From positions 1,426,001 through 1,490,000 of the forward strand of contig JACGCM010002647.1 of assembly GCA_014058105.1 (NCBI GenBank): DNA of 64,000 bases, read 5' to 3'. Source of the DNA: Kingdonia uniflora. Taxonomy: Eukaryota > Streptophyta > Magnoliopsida > Ranunculales > Circaeasteraceae. The first letter of the stretch is position 1, and each line of letters begins with the position of its first letter. The position numbers and the translations under genes are program-made. Positions 43,217 through 57,124 of this stretch are shown here, in pieces. Under the pieces are notes generated by a model. The model had not been told where the DNA came from, made no database searches, and was given only the letters and a program-made list of their open reading frames with translations.

Positions 43217-45185
43217 GCAGAAGTTTGAATGGAAAAAGGATAGTGGCTTTCATATTTTGTCTCTTGTGAAATTTGTAGGGAAAGTTTGATTGCGTGTGAG
43301 TATCGAGTCATCATGAATGTAGGAAGGTCAAAGAGAGATTTGGGTAGGAGATATGAGAATATATTGAAATATAGGACTTGGGGTAATGATGGGCAGGTGT
43401 TTTCACCGAAAAGATGCGAAACGTCTTACATTAATTATGGAATGGATGCCTCAGTTCCAAAATCGAGGGAGACTCAGGCGAGGCTCAATAACTGCCAGCA
43501 GTTAAAGAGAAAAAATATAAATAATAGTTCATCCTCCTCATTCAAGCGTTTATCAACTTCTAAAAAATGAAAGAATAGTAGGAGAGAAAAGAAAAAAAAA
43601 TTGTAGAGATTCATGTGAAAGATTAGACGAGAGTGATCATCGCTCAAGGAGAGAAAAGGTCTCGGTGACAAAGTCACGACAGTGGTTGCACAACAGTATT
43701 GTAAATGAAGGATTTGGTGGTACTTCAGATTCATACTCAGACGTTGAAGGTAAGTGAACGAATTATGATTTTTTTTAATGTGAGGTTTGAAAGATTTTAT
43801 GGGTTTTTTTTAAAAATTTTGAAAACTTATTGTTTATAGTAATTAAATTTTTTATTTGATTTAGGTGTAAAAGGAGATATGTATAAAAAAATTATTAGAT
43901 TTATGAATAAAAAGAAAAATGTAAATGATATACGTATATATATGATGGATGTATGGTAAATGTGTGCATGGATGTGTATAAATAAAAGATAATGATAAGT
44001 TGACAAAATACTTGGACCCGTATGTAGGTTGGGCGTGAGAAATATTTGTTATAGAATCAAACCTCATCTTTAAGTTTATAATTAAGATAGAGACTTCACC
44101 TGATATGGAGACATCGACCTCTAGTCATACGATTGAGTCCGAGAATGTAAAATCTGTAAATATAAAGTCTGAGAGGGAAGACGAAGTAGTACTTGTTCAA
44201 TTTCCAGATTTCCCTGGAAAATTGGTATCGTACCCTTTGAACTCTGGTGTATTCAAAGAGTTATGTAAATTCAAAGTTATTGTAGGTGAAAAATGGGGCA
44301 ATATTGTAGAACATACCGGTAGGCTGCTCAGAGGTTGTACAGTATCATCTGGGGAAGAGCATTTCTTCTTGTCGCCTAACTTAGAAAAGGAGAAATTGGA
44401 TAGGGGAGTGGATGAATCGATCTCTATTGAGTATTTTGATGGGAATGTCCATGGTGACCAGGACGAGGGTTTTATGTGTTATCTGTCTCAGTTGGAATAT
44501 AGACTAAGTTTGCCCCTTTGGATTATTGCTACCATAGAGGATTGTCCTGCCCAACTGAATGGGAACATGTAGAAGGTGATCAATGATTGTGAGACTTTGA
44601 ATAGATTGTGAGACTTTGAATGAGGTGGAGCGAAGAATAACTTCTGAGGACGTTTTACATTACTACGCTATGAAACATTATGCTGCGACTGGAGGTGCAT
44701 ATTTTTGTTCGAGCTCGTCTCGACCACTTTTCTTTGATCTGAATTCAGTAGGTCATGTTTGGAATGATAATGTGATATGGATGAAGGGTGATTGCCTTCA
44801 GAGAGATGATGAAGAACCAATGGAACTTTTGTATAGAACTTTGAAGAAAAGTAAGTAATAGTGTATAATATCAAACTATTGTAATAGAAGGGTTATTCTG
44901 TTGTTTAATAATGTATTATGTTTGTGTTACAGGTCCTCAATCAAAGGTGACTAGAAAGGAATATCACTGCTAAATATTGTTGCTCGAGAAGGTGTTAAAC
45001 TCGAGATAGTTCTGAAATAGCTCAGCATCAATTAAAATAAAAGAGCTAACATTAGGTCAGAGAAGGTGTAAGAGTCTCAAGAGAAGAGACCAATGACGGG
45101 AGTTGAAGCTAGCCAGAAAAGAAGAGCGAACGGGGATGTGTGTCCGGTATTGCCGAGCACTTTGAACATAGATTTGGAGGATGTT

Positions 45186-45190
45186 TCGGT
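45186..45190. repeat. Target-site duplication of Tat-4, left copy (degraded)
   Basis: TCGGT, against CCTGT at 59403-59407: three of five match. Nesting is supported independently by the coding frame of Tat-3 ORF3 across the site. Confidence 0.55.
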
Positions 45191-45767
45191 TGTAGGGGCT
45201 TATTTCTCAACCCCACTCATGATCGAGCTCACTCAGTTCGAATTACCTCCATCTCAGGCTCACACAATTTCAACACGCAACTTCCAGGCAAACATTCTAA
45301 CCAACCCTACGAACTACATAAGAAACTACATCGAGCTAAATCTGGAAAATGATATTCAGTCAAAGACACCTGCCTTCCACGAACTCATTAGTTATTCAGT
45401 CAACCGCCACTAACCACATTATTCAGAAGACGTGCTCCAGCACGACAAAGAGTTGTGGGAAAGGCCTATAAAAAGGAGAAGTTTCAGAAGAAACAGAGAC
45501 CAGAAAAATTACTCAAACTTCTTACTTGTGAGATCAAAGGCATTTCTATATTCTAGAGATCACTTGTAATAAAGATATCCACTCAAAGCTATAAAGAGAC
45601 TTTTACAAAAATTCTCCATACGAGGTCGTGGTTTTTTACCTATTCAGAGGTTTTCCACGCTAAAACACCATTTTCAATTTCTTACTTTCCATTATCATAT
45701 TGTTACAGGATCATTGGTGTGATAGCTAATTCCAAATCGTATAGAGCTAGAGAATTTGGCCATTACA
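45191..45767 (+). repeat. Tat-4 5' LTR
   Basis: Starts TGTAGGGGCT and ends GGCCATTACA. TATAAAAA at 45467-45474 is the likely TATA box. The GGTTTTTTACC and GGTTTTCCACG blocks are present. Confidence 0.95.
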
Positions 45768-45786
45768 TTTAGCACCTTCTGTGGGA
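45768..45786 (+). other. Tat-4 primer-binding region (decayed)
   Basis: TTTAGCACCTTCTGTGGGA, three changes from the Tat-2 version. Confidence 0.65.
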
Positions 45787-45839
45787 AAGATTGCATATCC
45801 ACGATATCCTAAGGCAGTCTTTCATTACAATTTTTAACT

Positions 45840-47580
45840 ATGGTTTCTTCCATATGATAGGCCGCAGGAACTCAGCATGAAATTTCTGTGGATCTGGGAC
45901 AACTCACCGAGTTACGAGCGAATCTCCACGCCAAAGCAGAGATACGCGCCAAGCTCAAACATCAATTGACGAAAGATTGTGAGCTCCAGGAGAAAGAGCT
46001 CGATGCTGAACGGCAAGCTCGTTTGACAGCGCTCAAACGACACGAAGATCAGATGACAATGATTCTGAATGCACTCGAGGCTCTGTAAAATACTCAGTAG
46101 GCCCCTCCTGCTTGAGGCCACGATCAACTTCCAAAGACCTCTTGGATCTCGGCAAGGGAAAGGTTGGGACAAAGGGGGGTCACCAGTAATGCAATCTCCA
46201 GAAATCCACCACATGGGCCACAACCTTCCATCCATTTAGGAGGAGAAGTCCAATAGAAAATCAGTCGGGGCCACCAGATTCCCATTCATCAGGAGGAAGA
46301 CCAACGATCTCTCCATCACGTTCCAGTACGAGACCTTTTGAGTGAAGATACAGGGACTCATTATCCCCTGCCAGCACGTCCAACAGTTCAACCAACACGT
46401 CATTACGTCACAAAAGAACATATCGATAAACAAATTAAGGAGCTAATCGAGGCTCAAGCTTTGGGTGCTACCGGCGACACTACAACGTTACAAGGAAGTC
46501 TGATTGCCAAAGAACTGTTCGATATGGAAATACCGAAAGGTTTCCTTACTCCCAAATTCACAAATATAAAGGTACAGACCCAAAGGGGCATATCCAGCAA
46601 TACCGCGATTCATTGGGGTTGTATTCCAATCACAACCATATTCTCTGCCGACTGTTCGCTACAAGTTTGCAGGAAGAGCCACTCTGATGGCTCCACTCTC
46701 TTCCTGAGGAATTTATCTACACATTCGAGCAGCTATAGAAACAATTCATCAAAACATATGCCCACAACAGACACAAAGAAGAGAACTTATATTCACTAAT
46801 AGGTCTTAAACAGTCACTAGGGGAGAAGCTCGAAAAATTTTCAAAGAAATTCTAGGAGCTTGCACGAAAGGTAGATAACGTTGACCAAAAGACAGTTGTG
46901 ACCGCATTCATCAATACTCTATGGCTCGATTGCAAAGCCAAGGAGTGCCTATTCTTTAACAAACCTACGACGTTGGAGGAGATGATCACCAAAGTCAACG
47001 GTTACGTCGACTTAGAGAGGATGATGTCTGAACGACAAAAGTCTACTAAGTCTGTCCTTTCCACCAAATCCTCACCTGCTGAATGAACTAGCGAGCCTAA
47101 GGAGGAACAAGGAGATCATAAACGCACCAAGGGAAATGTTGAGTACCCTCAGAGAAGCGGTCTGCAGAACAAGCCCGTACTCCTGAAGCTGAACGTCCGA
47201 GTCTCCGCACTTTTTCCACTACAGTTAAAGGACCCGCTTTACCACGCCTCTCGACCACTGGAGCCCATTGAGGGTCAGCCATTATGCTTACACCACAAGG
47301 TAAATCACCATTCTACTAACAATTGCTTTGCTATACAGCGGATGCTCAAGCTCATTTTTAAGGAAGGATGAATGCTCGAATACATTGTCAACCTAAAGTC
47401 ATACCAGGATGGCAACCATAAGCAACAAGTTGAGGTTGTTCAGGTCAATGACAAGGCTGAGAAGATGCATCTCTACAACATGTACCTCACCAACATGATC
47501 GAAATCAACCAGATCGATAATTCCAACCGATCAAAACGCAGAAGGCTCTCCGAATGATGTGATCTTACACCTCAAGACAA
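45840..47580 (+). pseudogene. gag: Tat-4 gag (degenerate)
   Basis: ATG at 45840 reads MVSSI then two stops. A charged N-terminal part follows (LTELRANLHAKAEIRAKLKH). GSLIAKELFDMEIPKGFLTP at about 46495 is the block that also occurs in Tat-1 and Tat-2. The finger region near 47295 reads HHKVNHHSTNNCFAIQR, with its first Cys still present upstream (CLHHK). Frameshifts and stops throughout. Confidence 0.85.
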
Positions 47581-50500
47581 AGAAGCCAAACTTCTTCCCA
47601 AGTCAAGCACTCGCAGGCTATGAATCTCTTTCGAGGGCTGTGATACTACTCATGTCAAATTTCCACACCATGATTCATTTGTCTTTATGCTCAAGATGAT
47701 GCAGTCCGTCATGCACATAATGATGATCGATACTGGAAGTGGTATTAAAATTCTTTTTCAGAGTACAATCGACCAGATAGGATTGGCCGACCAAGTCATT
47801 CAGAGTGATACCGACATCTGCGGATTCAACGGCTCCTGAGAAGAATGAGTAGGCAAGATTATCTTACCTATTACCGCAGGGCCAACTATCATCAACGTCG
47901 TTTTCTATGTCATCAATGCCAACTCTTGCTATCTTAGAATTATGGGCTGCTGCTGGATACACAACATGGAAGCGATCACTTGCACCAATCATCAAGCACT
48001 CTGCTTCAAGTTTGACAATAGTATTTACGAGATCCGAGGTAGCCAAAAACTTTCTCGAGCTTGTGAAAATACTGTCTCAGCTATCCCCAATACTTCAGAT
48101 AAATTTACGGCATAGAAATTACAGAAAAGAGGTCACCTCAACGACCAACCACCAACAGAAGAACCCACAGAATACGTCAACATTAATGGACCTAGCAGAG
48201 GCACATTCATCGGAACTAAGTTGGTTTAACGCGAGAAAGACGCTCTCATCCTATCCCTAGAACTCAATCGAGACATTTTTGCTTGGTCTTTCGAAGAAAT
48301 ACCTGAAGTCGATCTAGCTATGGCTTGCCACAAACTCGCCATCAACGTCAACGCCCAAGTAGTCAAACAGAAATAGCAACGACTCTCACCACGTGTTCGA
48401 GGTAAAGTTAATACAGAGATCAAGAAATTGATCAAATGGGATTCATTCGAGAAACCAAGTATCCAGACTGGATATCCAACATTGTCGTTGTCCCCTAGAA
48501 GAACGGAAAAGTTTAAGTTTGCATAGATTTCACAGATCTAAATAAGTACACCCCAAAAGACAGTTTCCCTCTTCCCAACATTCATCAAATCCTCAACTCC
48601 ACTGCATGCCATGATCTCCCATCTATGATGGGCGCAGCCTCAGGATACGACCAAATACTACTTCTGGAAGATGATCAAGAAAAAACAACATTCATAATCG
48701 AAAAAGGCCTTTACTATTACAAAGTCATGCCCGCCGGGCTCAAGAATCCGGGGGCCACATACCAAGGATTGATAACTGCTATGCTCAAAGCACACCTAGA
48801 AAAAATTGTTGAAGTCTACATCGATGATCTCTTGTGCAAAAGCATACAGTCAGAAAATCACCTCTCAGATCTGAACACAATTTTCAACATCCTTCGATCT
48901 TATAGAATGCGTCACAACCCAGATAAATGTCAATTCGGAGTACATTCTGGCCGCTTCCTAGGCCACCTCATTAGCAAGAAAGGGATTAAAGCCGACCAGA
49001 TCAAATCCACGCTCTCCTCGACATGCCTTCTCCAAAGACAACGAAAGACGTCCAAAAACTCGCCAGCAAGATTGCAGCGATCAGCCGTTTCGTATCCAAA
49101 TCTTCAGACCGCTGTCGTTGGCTATTCCTGTTACTCCGAGGATGTACAAAAAGAGGTAAGATCCAGCCAACCATGGAAGTCACATGGACACCATAATGCA
49201 AAGTAGCTTTTCAGCATCTCAAAATCTATTTGGGGAGGTCTCCCATAATGAGTACTCCAGTAGGTAATGAAGAACTGATTATCTACCTAGCAGTCACTGG
49301 CACTTCTCTCAGCTCGGTTCTCATTCCTCTGGAAGGGAAAATCGAGAATTCAATCTTCTTCATCAGCAAAACACTTACACCAGCAGAAACAAGGTACTCT
49401 AAAATTGAGAAACTTCTTCTCACCCTTGTTTACACTTAGCAGAAACTCAAGCACTACTTCCAAGCGCATTTCGTCAAAGTGATGACGAACTAACCACTTT
49501 TGGAAGTTTTATCCAAAAAAAAGAAGTTACGAAGAGTGCAACAGTGGTCAGTCAGTTTGGGCGAACGTGATATAAAGTTCGAACAGCGTCATTCAGAGAA
49601 AGGTCAGGTCGCTGCCGATTTCCTTACAGATTTTCCAGTAGAAGATCCCGAGTGGGAGGAGCACGATTCGGACCTTACTGAAAGCACGCCAGAAAATCTA
49701 CCCCCAAGCCATTCGAAAAATGAGTTGACTGGATTACCACGTCAGGGTGGCGGTTTCTCACCGAAAGATCACCAGGATCCGCAGGATTAGGAATCGGGAT
49801 CGTTTTGATTACCCCTTCAAATGATAGAATTGAGAAATCAATCCACCTGGACTTCGAGGCCTCAAATAATGTCACCGAATATGAAGCTCTCATTCACGGA
49901 CTTGACCTCTCTCTTGAGCTCGACGTCCTTGGAGACTCAGTTTACACAGATTCATTACTCCCCGTTTATCATTATTCCGAATAGTACAAGAAGAATGGGA
50001 AGATGATTAAATACGTGGCCCACGTTGCAGATAGGATGAGTAAGTTCGGGAAAGCGACTCTCGAATATCTTCCTTGGGGGGAGAACAGACACGCCGATTC
50101 CATGGCGTACCTAGTCGGGGTCTTGGGTACAGAAGCTCGATATCTCCAGATCAAAATCATTTCAACCCCCAGCATTGATCGCATATTAGTATGCACGATC
50201 AGCACTGGGGGCGATAAAGGGGAAAACAACGATTGGTGAAAGCCTTTCTTAGATTACCTCAGTGTCGACAACAAATACAACAAACCACTTCCAACAGATT
50301 CGAAAGAATGCAGACAGCTGATCAAAAACTCGAAACATTATATTACTCAAAATAGAATACTTTACCGTCTATCCGTTATAGGGCCATACCTTAAGTGCCT
50401 CTCAAAATTGAAAGTAGACGAGCTGTTCCGTGAATTATACGAAGGAACTTGTGGCTCCTACGCCGCAGGAAGATCATTAGCAAACAGAGCGATAACTCAT

Positions 50501-51484
50501 GGAGTATTCTGGCCTGGCATGCGCAAGCAAGCAGAAGAGTATTCCTGCAGATGTGACACCTGCCAAAGACATGAAAATATGATGTGCGCCCCTGCGCTCG
50601 AGCTCCATGCAAGCAAGGTTTTCTGGCCATTCAAAAGATAGGCACTAGACCTCGTCGACGAATTCCCTAACTCTCCAGGGAATCACTGCCACCTACTCGT
50701 AGCTATCGATTACTTTACAAAATGGGAAAAAGCAATCCCACTATGTTGAACTAGAGAAGAAGAGGTCATCTCTTTTATCTGGAACCACATAATCACTCGA
50801 TTCGGGTGCCCCCACCTAATTTGTATCGATAACGGGCCCCAATTCTCGAGAGAAAAGGTCGTAACCTTTCTAAATTACCACAATATCATCCATTCACCAT
50901 CAAATCTATACTATCCTCAAAGCAATGGCCAAGCTGAAATAACCAACAAAACCATCGTGGATGGACACAAAAAACGGCTTCACTCACAGAAAAAAGGAAA
51001 TTGACTCCGCGAACTACCTCACCTCCTGTGGGCGTATTGAACTACTCCCTGGCAGTCAACGGGGTGTACCCCATTCCTCCATGCTTATGGCACTGAGGCA
51101 TTCATTCCTTCGGAATATGATTATCCAGTTCAGGATCACGCGCTAACGAACGAGGATAATGAGTTCGAGTTGGCTTGCAACCTCAATATGATAGATAAAA
51201 CAAGAGAACGCACCATCGTTAACCTAGGTCGATGCCATCATATGCTGGCCAGGTCTTACAATAACCGAGTTAGGAGCCGCACCTTCCAAATTAAAGATCC
51301 TATTATACGGGAAATTCCTCAACATCGCAAAGAGCCTCACGCTGGAAAATTAGCCGACAATTGGGAGGGTCCATTCATTATCAAAGGCCTCTCAAGCCTG
51401 GGATCATACTATCTCATGACAGAAGAGGGAATCCCCATTTCAAATCCTTGGAACACTAGGCGACTGAAGCGATACTATTGTTAG
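47581..51484 (+). pseudogene. pol: Tat-4 pol: protease, RT, two RNase H, integrase (degenerate)
   Basis: Protease with intact DTGSG near 47728 (MMIDTGSGIKILFQSTIDQ). RT about 48440-49000, with GLYYYKVMPAGLKNPGATYQ and YIDD at 48817-48828. First RNase H about 49270-49500. Second RNase H about 49740-50130, whose usual TDGSAGPAG reads TERSPGSAG, so its first catalytic Asp is lost; HADSMAYLVG remains. Integrase 50380-51484, with RCDTCQRHENMMCAP, CIDNGPQF, YYPQSNGQAEI and the end NPWNTRRLKRYYC. Stops are often TAG or TGA at conserved Trp, Gln or Arg codons. Confidence 0.9.
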
Positions 51485-52495
51485 ACGCCTCACTACTCCA
51501 TTTCCATGTTTCGCTATTTGTTATCAATTCCAAAAGTGAGATTCTTATCTCTATCCAATGTAATTTCTAAACTTATCAATGAAAGTTTTTTTTTAACATA
51601 ATGTCAATCTCTTCACAAAACAGCCGTTCATATTCCACAGACTCAAGCATAGATAATACTAGCTTACAATCAACATTTTATAAGTTCGATCGAGGAACTT
51701 CGTTGGCTTCTGCCACTACATATCGGCGAGGGAGGCAAGTGTAAAAACTTGTCCAACTTTAAAGAGCCAAGCAAGAGATAAGACATAGGTAATACTAGTC
51801 TTCATCTTTTACAACTTGTTTGGTCTACACCAGTAGGCCGGATCGAGCATACAACTTGGTTAAGTTAAATCTCTACATATCGGCGAGGGAGGCAAGTGTT
51901 AAAACTTGTCCAACTTCAAAGAGCCAAGCAAGAGATAAGACATAGGCGATACTAGTCTTCATCTTTTACAACCTGTTTGGTCTACACCAGTAGGCTGGAT
52001 CGAGCATACAACTTGGTTCAGCTGAATCTCTACATATCTGCGAAGGAGGCAAGTGTAAAAATTGGTCCAACATCAAAGAGACAAACAAGAGATAAGATAT
52101 AGGTAATACTAGTCTTCATCTTTTACAACTTGTTTGGTCTACACCGGTAGGCTGGATCGAGCATACAACTTGGATTAGTTGAATCTCTACAGCTCTGCTA
52201 TTGTGACCAGTGTAAAAGCTCGCCTCACATCAAAGACACAACCAGGCATAAGATAAGGTAAAGGTCATACTAGCTTTCATCTCTTTTAATATGTCTGCGA
52301 CATTTCTATAAGCCTGGGCCAAGGATAACACTTGGTCTAGCGACCTCTCTACATTTCTGCGATTAGAACGAATGTAAAAAAAAAAAATTATATCAAGGGT
52401 CCCGCCAGACACATGATAAAGCAATGGTCATACTAGCTTTCATCTATAACAATGTGTCTACAACATTTTTTACTTATTTTCAGGTTAAAATCATA
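51485..52495 (+). repeat. Tat-4 tandem array, 157-bp unit
   Basis: Units begin (TATCGGCGAG or variant) at 51721, 51878 and 52035, period exactly 157 bp, with more diverged units near 52191 and 52351. Each carries GGTAATACTAGTCTTCATC or a variant; the Tat-1 array has a similar GGTAATACTAGCTTTCA. It lies between convergent pol and ORF3. Confidence 0.9.
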
Positions 52496-55400
52496 TTACA
52501 AAAGATTCTTTTCTACCGATAGAGTGTCAGCAATGCTTTCCCCCACATCATCAAGAGGCCTATCTTTCAGTTCACAGGCCACAGCAACCCTACCTCGTTC
52601 GACTAAGTCAGCAGTTCGAGGGCCCAGTTGGGTCTCCATGATGCCCAAACAGTTACCACGATCTATCTCAACTCCACAAGTATATCCCTTATCTGACAGA
52701 GTTTTGAGCAAGGTATCTCCTTCTGACTCAAGCATTTTAACTTCCTCTACAAAATATGTAACGATCACACTCAACAAGGCAGATCAAGCCACATCAGGTG
52801 CTACCGCTTTTGCAAATCTAGCCTTCAACCTCTCGTGACGCACCTTTACACTCGCATAAGTATCCTTCCAAGCGTTTCTATCCGCATCAATTCTATCATA
52901 GCGAATGGCATCTTCTTTTAATTTGGCAATATACTGCTCTGACTCCGCCAGATTCATGGCTTGTAATTCTACTACCCGAGCACGAAGCATCACAAGCTTC
53001 GCATTCAACTCCTCTCTCGCAGGCAGATCCTTTAGCAATTCATCATTTCTCTTCACTAGCAAATCCTTAGTTCTTATCTCCCCCTCTAAAACTTTCTCCA
53101 AGATAAGAGCAGCGTCCAGCTTATGCTGGCATTCCCTCAAGTCTGCATTTCCCCTCTGAACAGGCCCCTGAATTTGATATACATCACCTTCTAGCTCTCT
53201 ATTACGATCTGAGAGACTAACGACATCCCCCCAAACTAGAGGAGCCCTATTCCCAGTCCTACTTCCCCCAGAGCACTCTCTAGCTTCAGCTTTCTTTGCA
53301 CAAGCAATGGTGCGATCCCTTTCGACTTTAAGTCGAGCGACTCTCTCATTTAAGCTATCACACCTGTGCTGTATTTCTCGAAATTCCATATCTTTGGCAG
53401 GGAGGACTGTTTGCAAATGTTCAGCTGTAGCCTCCGACGCCGATAGGTTCTCTCAAGCTACCCTCAACTCGTCATCTTTTCCAATGAATTCTTGTCTCAT
53501 TTGCTCCAGCTCGATCCTAGAGCTATTAAGATCAGATTGACATAATTCCTCAGTTCGTTCCAACGCCCGAATTCGGTATTGAGCCATATCCACCTGTTTA
53601 GCCCTCGCAGCCAACGCATCAACCTGACATTGAAGATTCTCAGGACGCTCTGTTGCCTCAGATAAATCTTTTAATCCCTTCTTAATCCCAAAATCTTTCT
53701 CCTCAACTTGACGAGTCAGATCCGAGACAACTTGATTCAACTTCTCTAGTCTGAAGTGTACTTTTAGGAACTGATCCTCCCAGTTCTCATTCGCCTCCTT
53801 CATCCTATAGAACTGTTCCACAAATTTCTGATTGCACATGAGTGCATGATCCTCGCGCACGGGAGATTCATCCAATTCGACCTGAGACATTTAACAATGT
53901 TTTAGTACAGTTTGATTCAGAAAGTATCATTTCTACATATACATACAACATTTTGAGAGAATACTTAGGTTCTAGGCATCAGGTTTCCAAATACTTTCAG
54001 ATTAAAATGTTTGGGGTCCATTCTCAGATGAATACTTCACTAATATTCTTTCGGCATACAAGGTACACACTTTCAATGTCCTACTTAGTATTAATAGCGT
54101 TAGATTTTTGCTATGAATTTCTATCCTATTTACTTAATTAGCGTTGGTATAGCACGAAGATTGAGCAACCTATTTCAAATCTAACCCGCAACTCCGTTTG
54201 CGCAGACAACAGGGCCTTTGAGGTCCCTATTTCCCTGGCAAGTCCAGATTCTATGTCATTTATCCTAAGACTCATCTCTTTAACTACCTACAAAAGATTT
54301 ATAAACAAAGTCAACATACAGCAGTTCCTTTACCGCATAAAAGTTTACAATTTACAAATATTCAGAAAACACATGTCTACCCTACCTTCTCACTCCCATC
54401 TTCAGGGACCTCCACATCATCCCCTTGGTTATCAAGCACTATTTGAGGGGAAACACCATCCAAACCGTCCACAACCCCTAGTACTCCAGCATCCTCCTCT
54501 TCTTCCTCGGTTTAGGTGTTAGCCTTAATAACATCCACCTCCTCCTGAGAGTAACCCTTCAGTATCAGGTGACAATCTAGTCTGCCACGCTCCTCATCCG
54601 TCTTGTCTAAATTGGCTTTTTCCTCGACCTGCAACTAGCCGATCGCCACGGCATGAGCGGCCTTCAGCTGTTTGACTTCTTTCAGGGCGTCAGTCTTGGC
54701 TCGGGTCAGATTTTTCTCCAGTTCGCTCTTCGCCTTTTTCAGCTCGAACTCCTACTTTCTATACCAAGCCAAATCCACTCGACAAGGCAACCAACCTGGA
54801 AAAATCATATCGAGCTCAGTTAATAGTTTGAAGTATATTAAACATTTATATCTCATAATATAAACTTACCATCTGACTCGTATCTTTCTTCCCTTGCAGA
54901 ATTCCTAACTTAGCCCTTACCTCGACCTCCTTGAGGTCATCCACTGAAACAGATTGCCCCTCAGCAACCTTCTCTCCTGAGCCCCCCAAAGACTCAACCC
55001 TCCTCCTCTTCCCTTGCGTGACCTCACCACTGACTGTGGCACTGAAAACTGACAAAACCTTTTTTATCTGTCTCTTCGAAAACTTGTGGGCTATCTTGCT
55101 CGTCGTAAGGTTCGGCTGAGCTGACCTGCCCGACCTAGGAGTCTTAGCTCGAACTTCGTCCCCACTTGTTTGCCTCGTTCCTTCGTTGACACCCATCATA
55201 GACCTAGCAGACTGAGCCTTTGCAACCATTTTAACTTACTTTCAACTATCTTATTTCTACTCAGGCCGAGTTCCCCCAAGACCAGTTCAAGTTTACTCTC
55301 CTCCTCTACTGCCTCGTCCAAAAGAGACTCTTTCCTTTTCACTGTAGACTTCACACCTGCAATAAACACAATTTTCTATCAACTATACTTATCAAAGAAA

Positions 55401-56804
55401 CATAACGATAATTTTATTTATGCATGTTTTTATTTGCTTTACAGATCTAAATCGGAGGTCCAAAAGTTTCTCGTCATCTCTTTGTAGGCAATTACTCTTC
55501 ACCATATGATGTTGTCATTCCATGTTCGACCTGCTGAATTCAGATCGAAAAAATAACGTCGAGTAATACTCGCACAGAAGTACGACCCCCCACTGGCCAT
55601 AAAATTCTTCACCCCATAAAACTGTAGAATGTCCTCAGGGGTTATCCTCCACACTTTTTTCTCCCTTCCCACCTATCATTCAGATGGTCACATACAGTTA
55701 TGACCTCCCACATATTCCCGTTCATTTGAACGGGACATGCCCCAATTGTATTCATTACCCCCTTCGCCAAATTAGTAAGGGAGGGCACAACCCATACTCT
55801 AATTGAGATATGTAACACAGAAAACCCTCTGAAATGTCACTCCGGATATCTCCATTAAAATACACGAACGAGATCGATTCGTCTATACCCCTATCTTATT
55901 TTTCTGCGACCAAATTTGCCAAAAGGTAAAAATACTCCTCCCTTTCCGCTACCGTACAACCCCTAAACTGCCTGCTGGCAAACTCTGCACATTTACCCCA
56001 CTTACCTCTTATAGCCCCCTTGGCTTTACAAAATTCTCTGAAAGCATCAGAACCCGGATAATAAGATACCAACTGACCAGGGAAACCTGGAAATTATTCC
56101 AATCCTCCTTCTACTTTGCTATCAGACTCATTCGTCCTACCAGAGGTCGAAACCTCATTAACAGATGACCAACCAATCTTAAAAATACTCTACAAGACTA
56201 TTTCGAACTACACAGATGCCTCTCACGCTTGACCTACATACCAGTTCAAGTATTTATCATTCTTCCATCTATGTATACGTATATATCTATATATTTAGCA
56301 TATATCTCTGATAAGTCAGTCATGCATAACGCATATTTACACTATAGAATATCAAAGTATATTGCATACATATCTCTGCTAGCCTTCAATTTCCGGATGC
56401 GAATCAGCAAAAGAGTCAAGCTTCCTCCTCAATACACTGTTATATTCCTACCTACGAGATCCCGAACCTTTTCCCCTTTTTAACCGTTTATCGTCTCCCA
56501 AAAATTCTTAATTTATTCCCCTGATCTTTTGCTTTTCTCTCTGTTTTCTCTACAAGTCTTTTGTGGTAAAACAATTATTAGGAGACGAAGAACTGTTTAT
56601 CTTTTCTCTCTCATGCGGCAGGCATTTATTGCCCTTCGCACAAACCATCCTCGATTTTGGAATCGAGACGTCCTTTCTACTCTCCATGTCAGACTCCTTG
56701 TACCTTTTCGATAGAACCACCTTTCCATCATAACAACTCTCCTCATTTATTAACATGTTTTGTTGCCCTATTTTCATATCTTTTCTTAACGCCCCTTCAC
56801 TCAT
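52496..56804 (-). pseudogene. Tat-4 antisense ORF3: six-exon coiled-coil protein gene
   Basis: Inferred exons: 56384-56804 (YDGKVVLSKRYKESD; donor GCTAGC), 55443-56170 (globular part with several stops; SSGSYFCAS-type block and FFDLNSAGRTWNDN), 54870-55356 (basic GKRRRVESLGGSG), 54386-54795, 54186-54287 (102 bp) and 52496-53881. The last exon is a single long frame with only two stops, MSQVELDESPVREDHALMCN onward. It is nearly all coiled coil and ends with TYFVEEVKMLESEGD, VEIDRGNCLGIMETQLG and LVERGRVAVA. Donors ATG|GTAAGT at 54864-54869 and acceptors TTGCAG, TTCCAG and TTGTAG fit plant splicing. Same architecture as Tat-1 to Tat-3; function unknown. Confidence 0.75.
54186..54287 (-). other. 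Tat-4 ORF3 exon 5 (102 bp)
   Basis: TTTTGTAG precedes the exon, which codes for VVKEMSLRINDIESGLAREI and more, then GTTAGA. Length and phase equal those in Tat-1 and Tat-3 although the sequence has diverged strongly. Confidence 0.75.
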
Positions 56805-56910
56805 GATGACTTGCACTGTGAGATGTTAAAACTCTTTTTCATTTTTAATACAAAACAAAACTAGAAGCTTCTGCACTCACGTATTTTTGTTTCACAGTAC
56901 TTGTTTATCA

Positions 56911-56918
56911 TACTTATA
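56911..56918 (-). promoter_or_regulatory. TATA box of Tat-4 antisense ORF3
   Basis: TATAAGTA about 110 bp upstream of the ATG at 56804. Confidence 0.5.
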
Positions 56919-57124
56919 GTGATTGACATCAATTTCAAAATCGTACAAACAATAAAATTTATTCAAATTGCTTGCTGAACAGTCTCAAAACAGACTCCCC
57001 CTATTGAGGATCCAATTGACTTATATTATTTCTATTGCATTCCAGCATTTAGCTTATTCATAAGAACATCTAAACAGTATCCATCACAGCCTTGGAAAAC
57101 TTTAGTAATCTGCATTTGATCACA

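Noticed and set aside
51721..52450. CRISPR-like repeat-spacer array
   Set aside because: Contiguous tandem units without unique spacers, in a plant retrotransposon.
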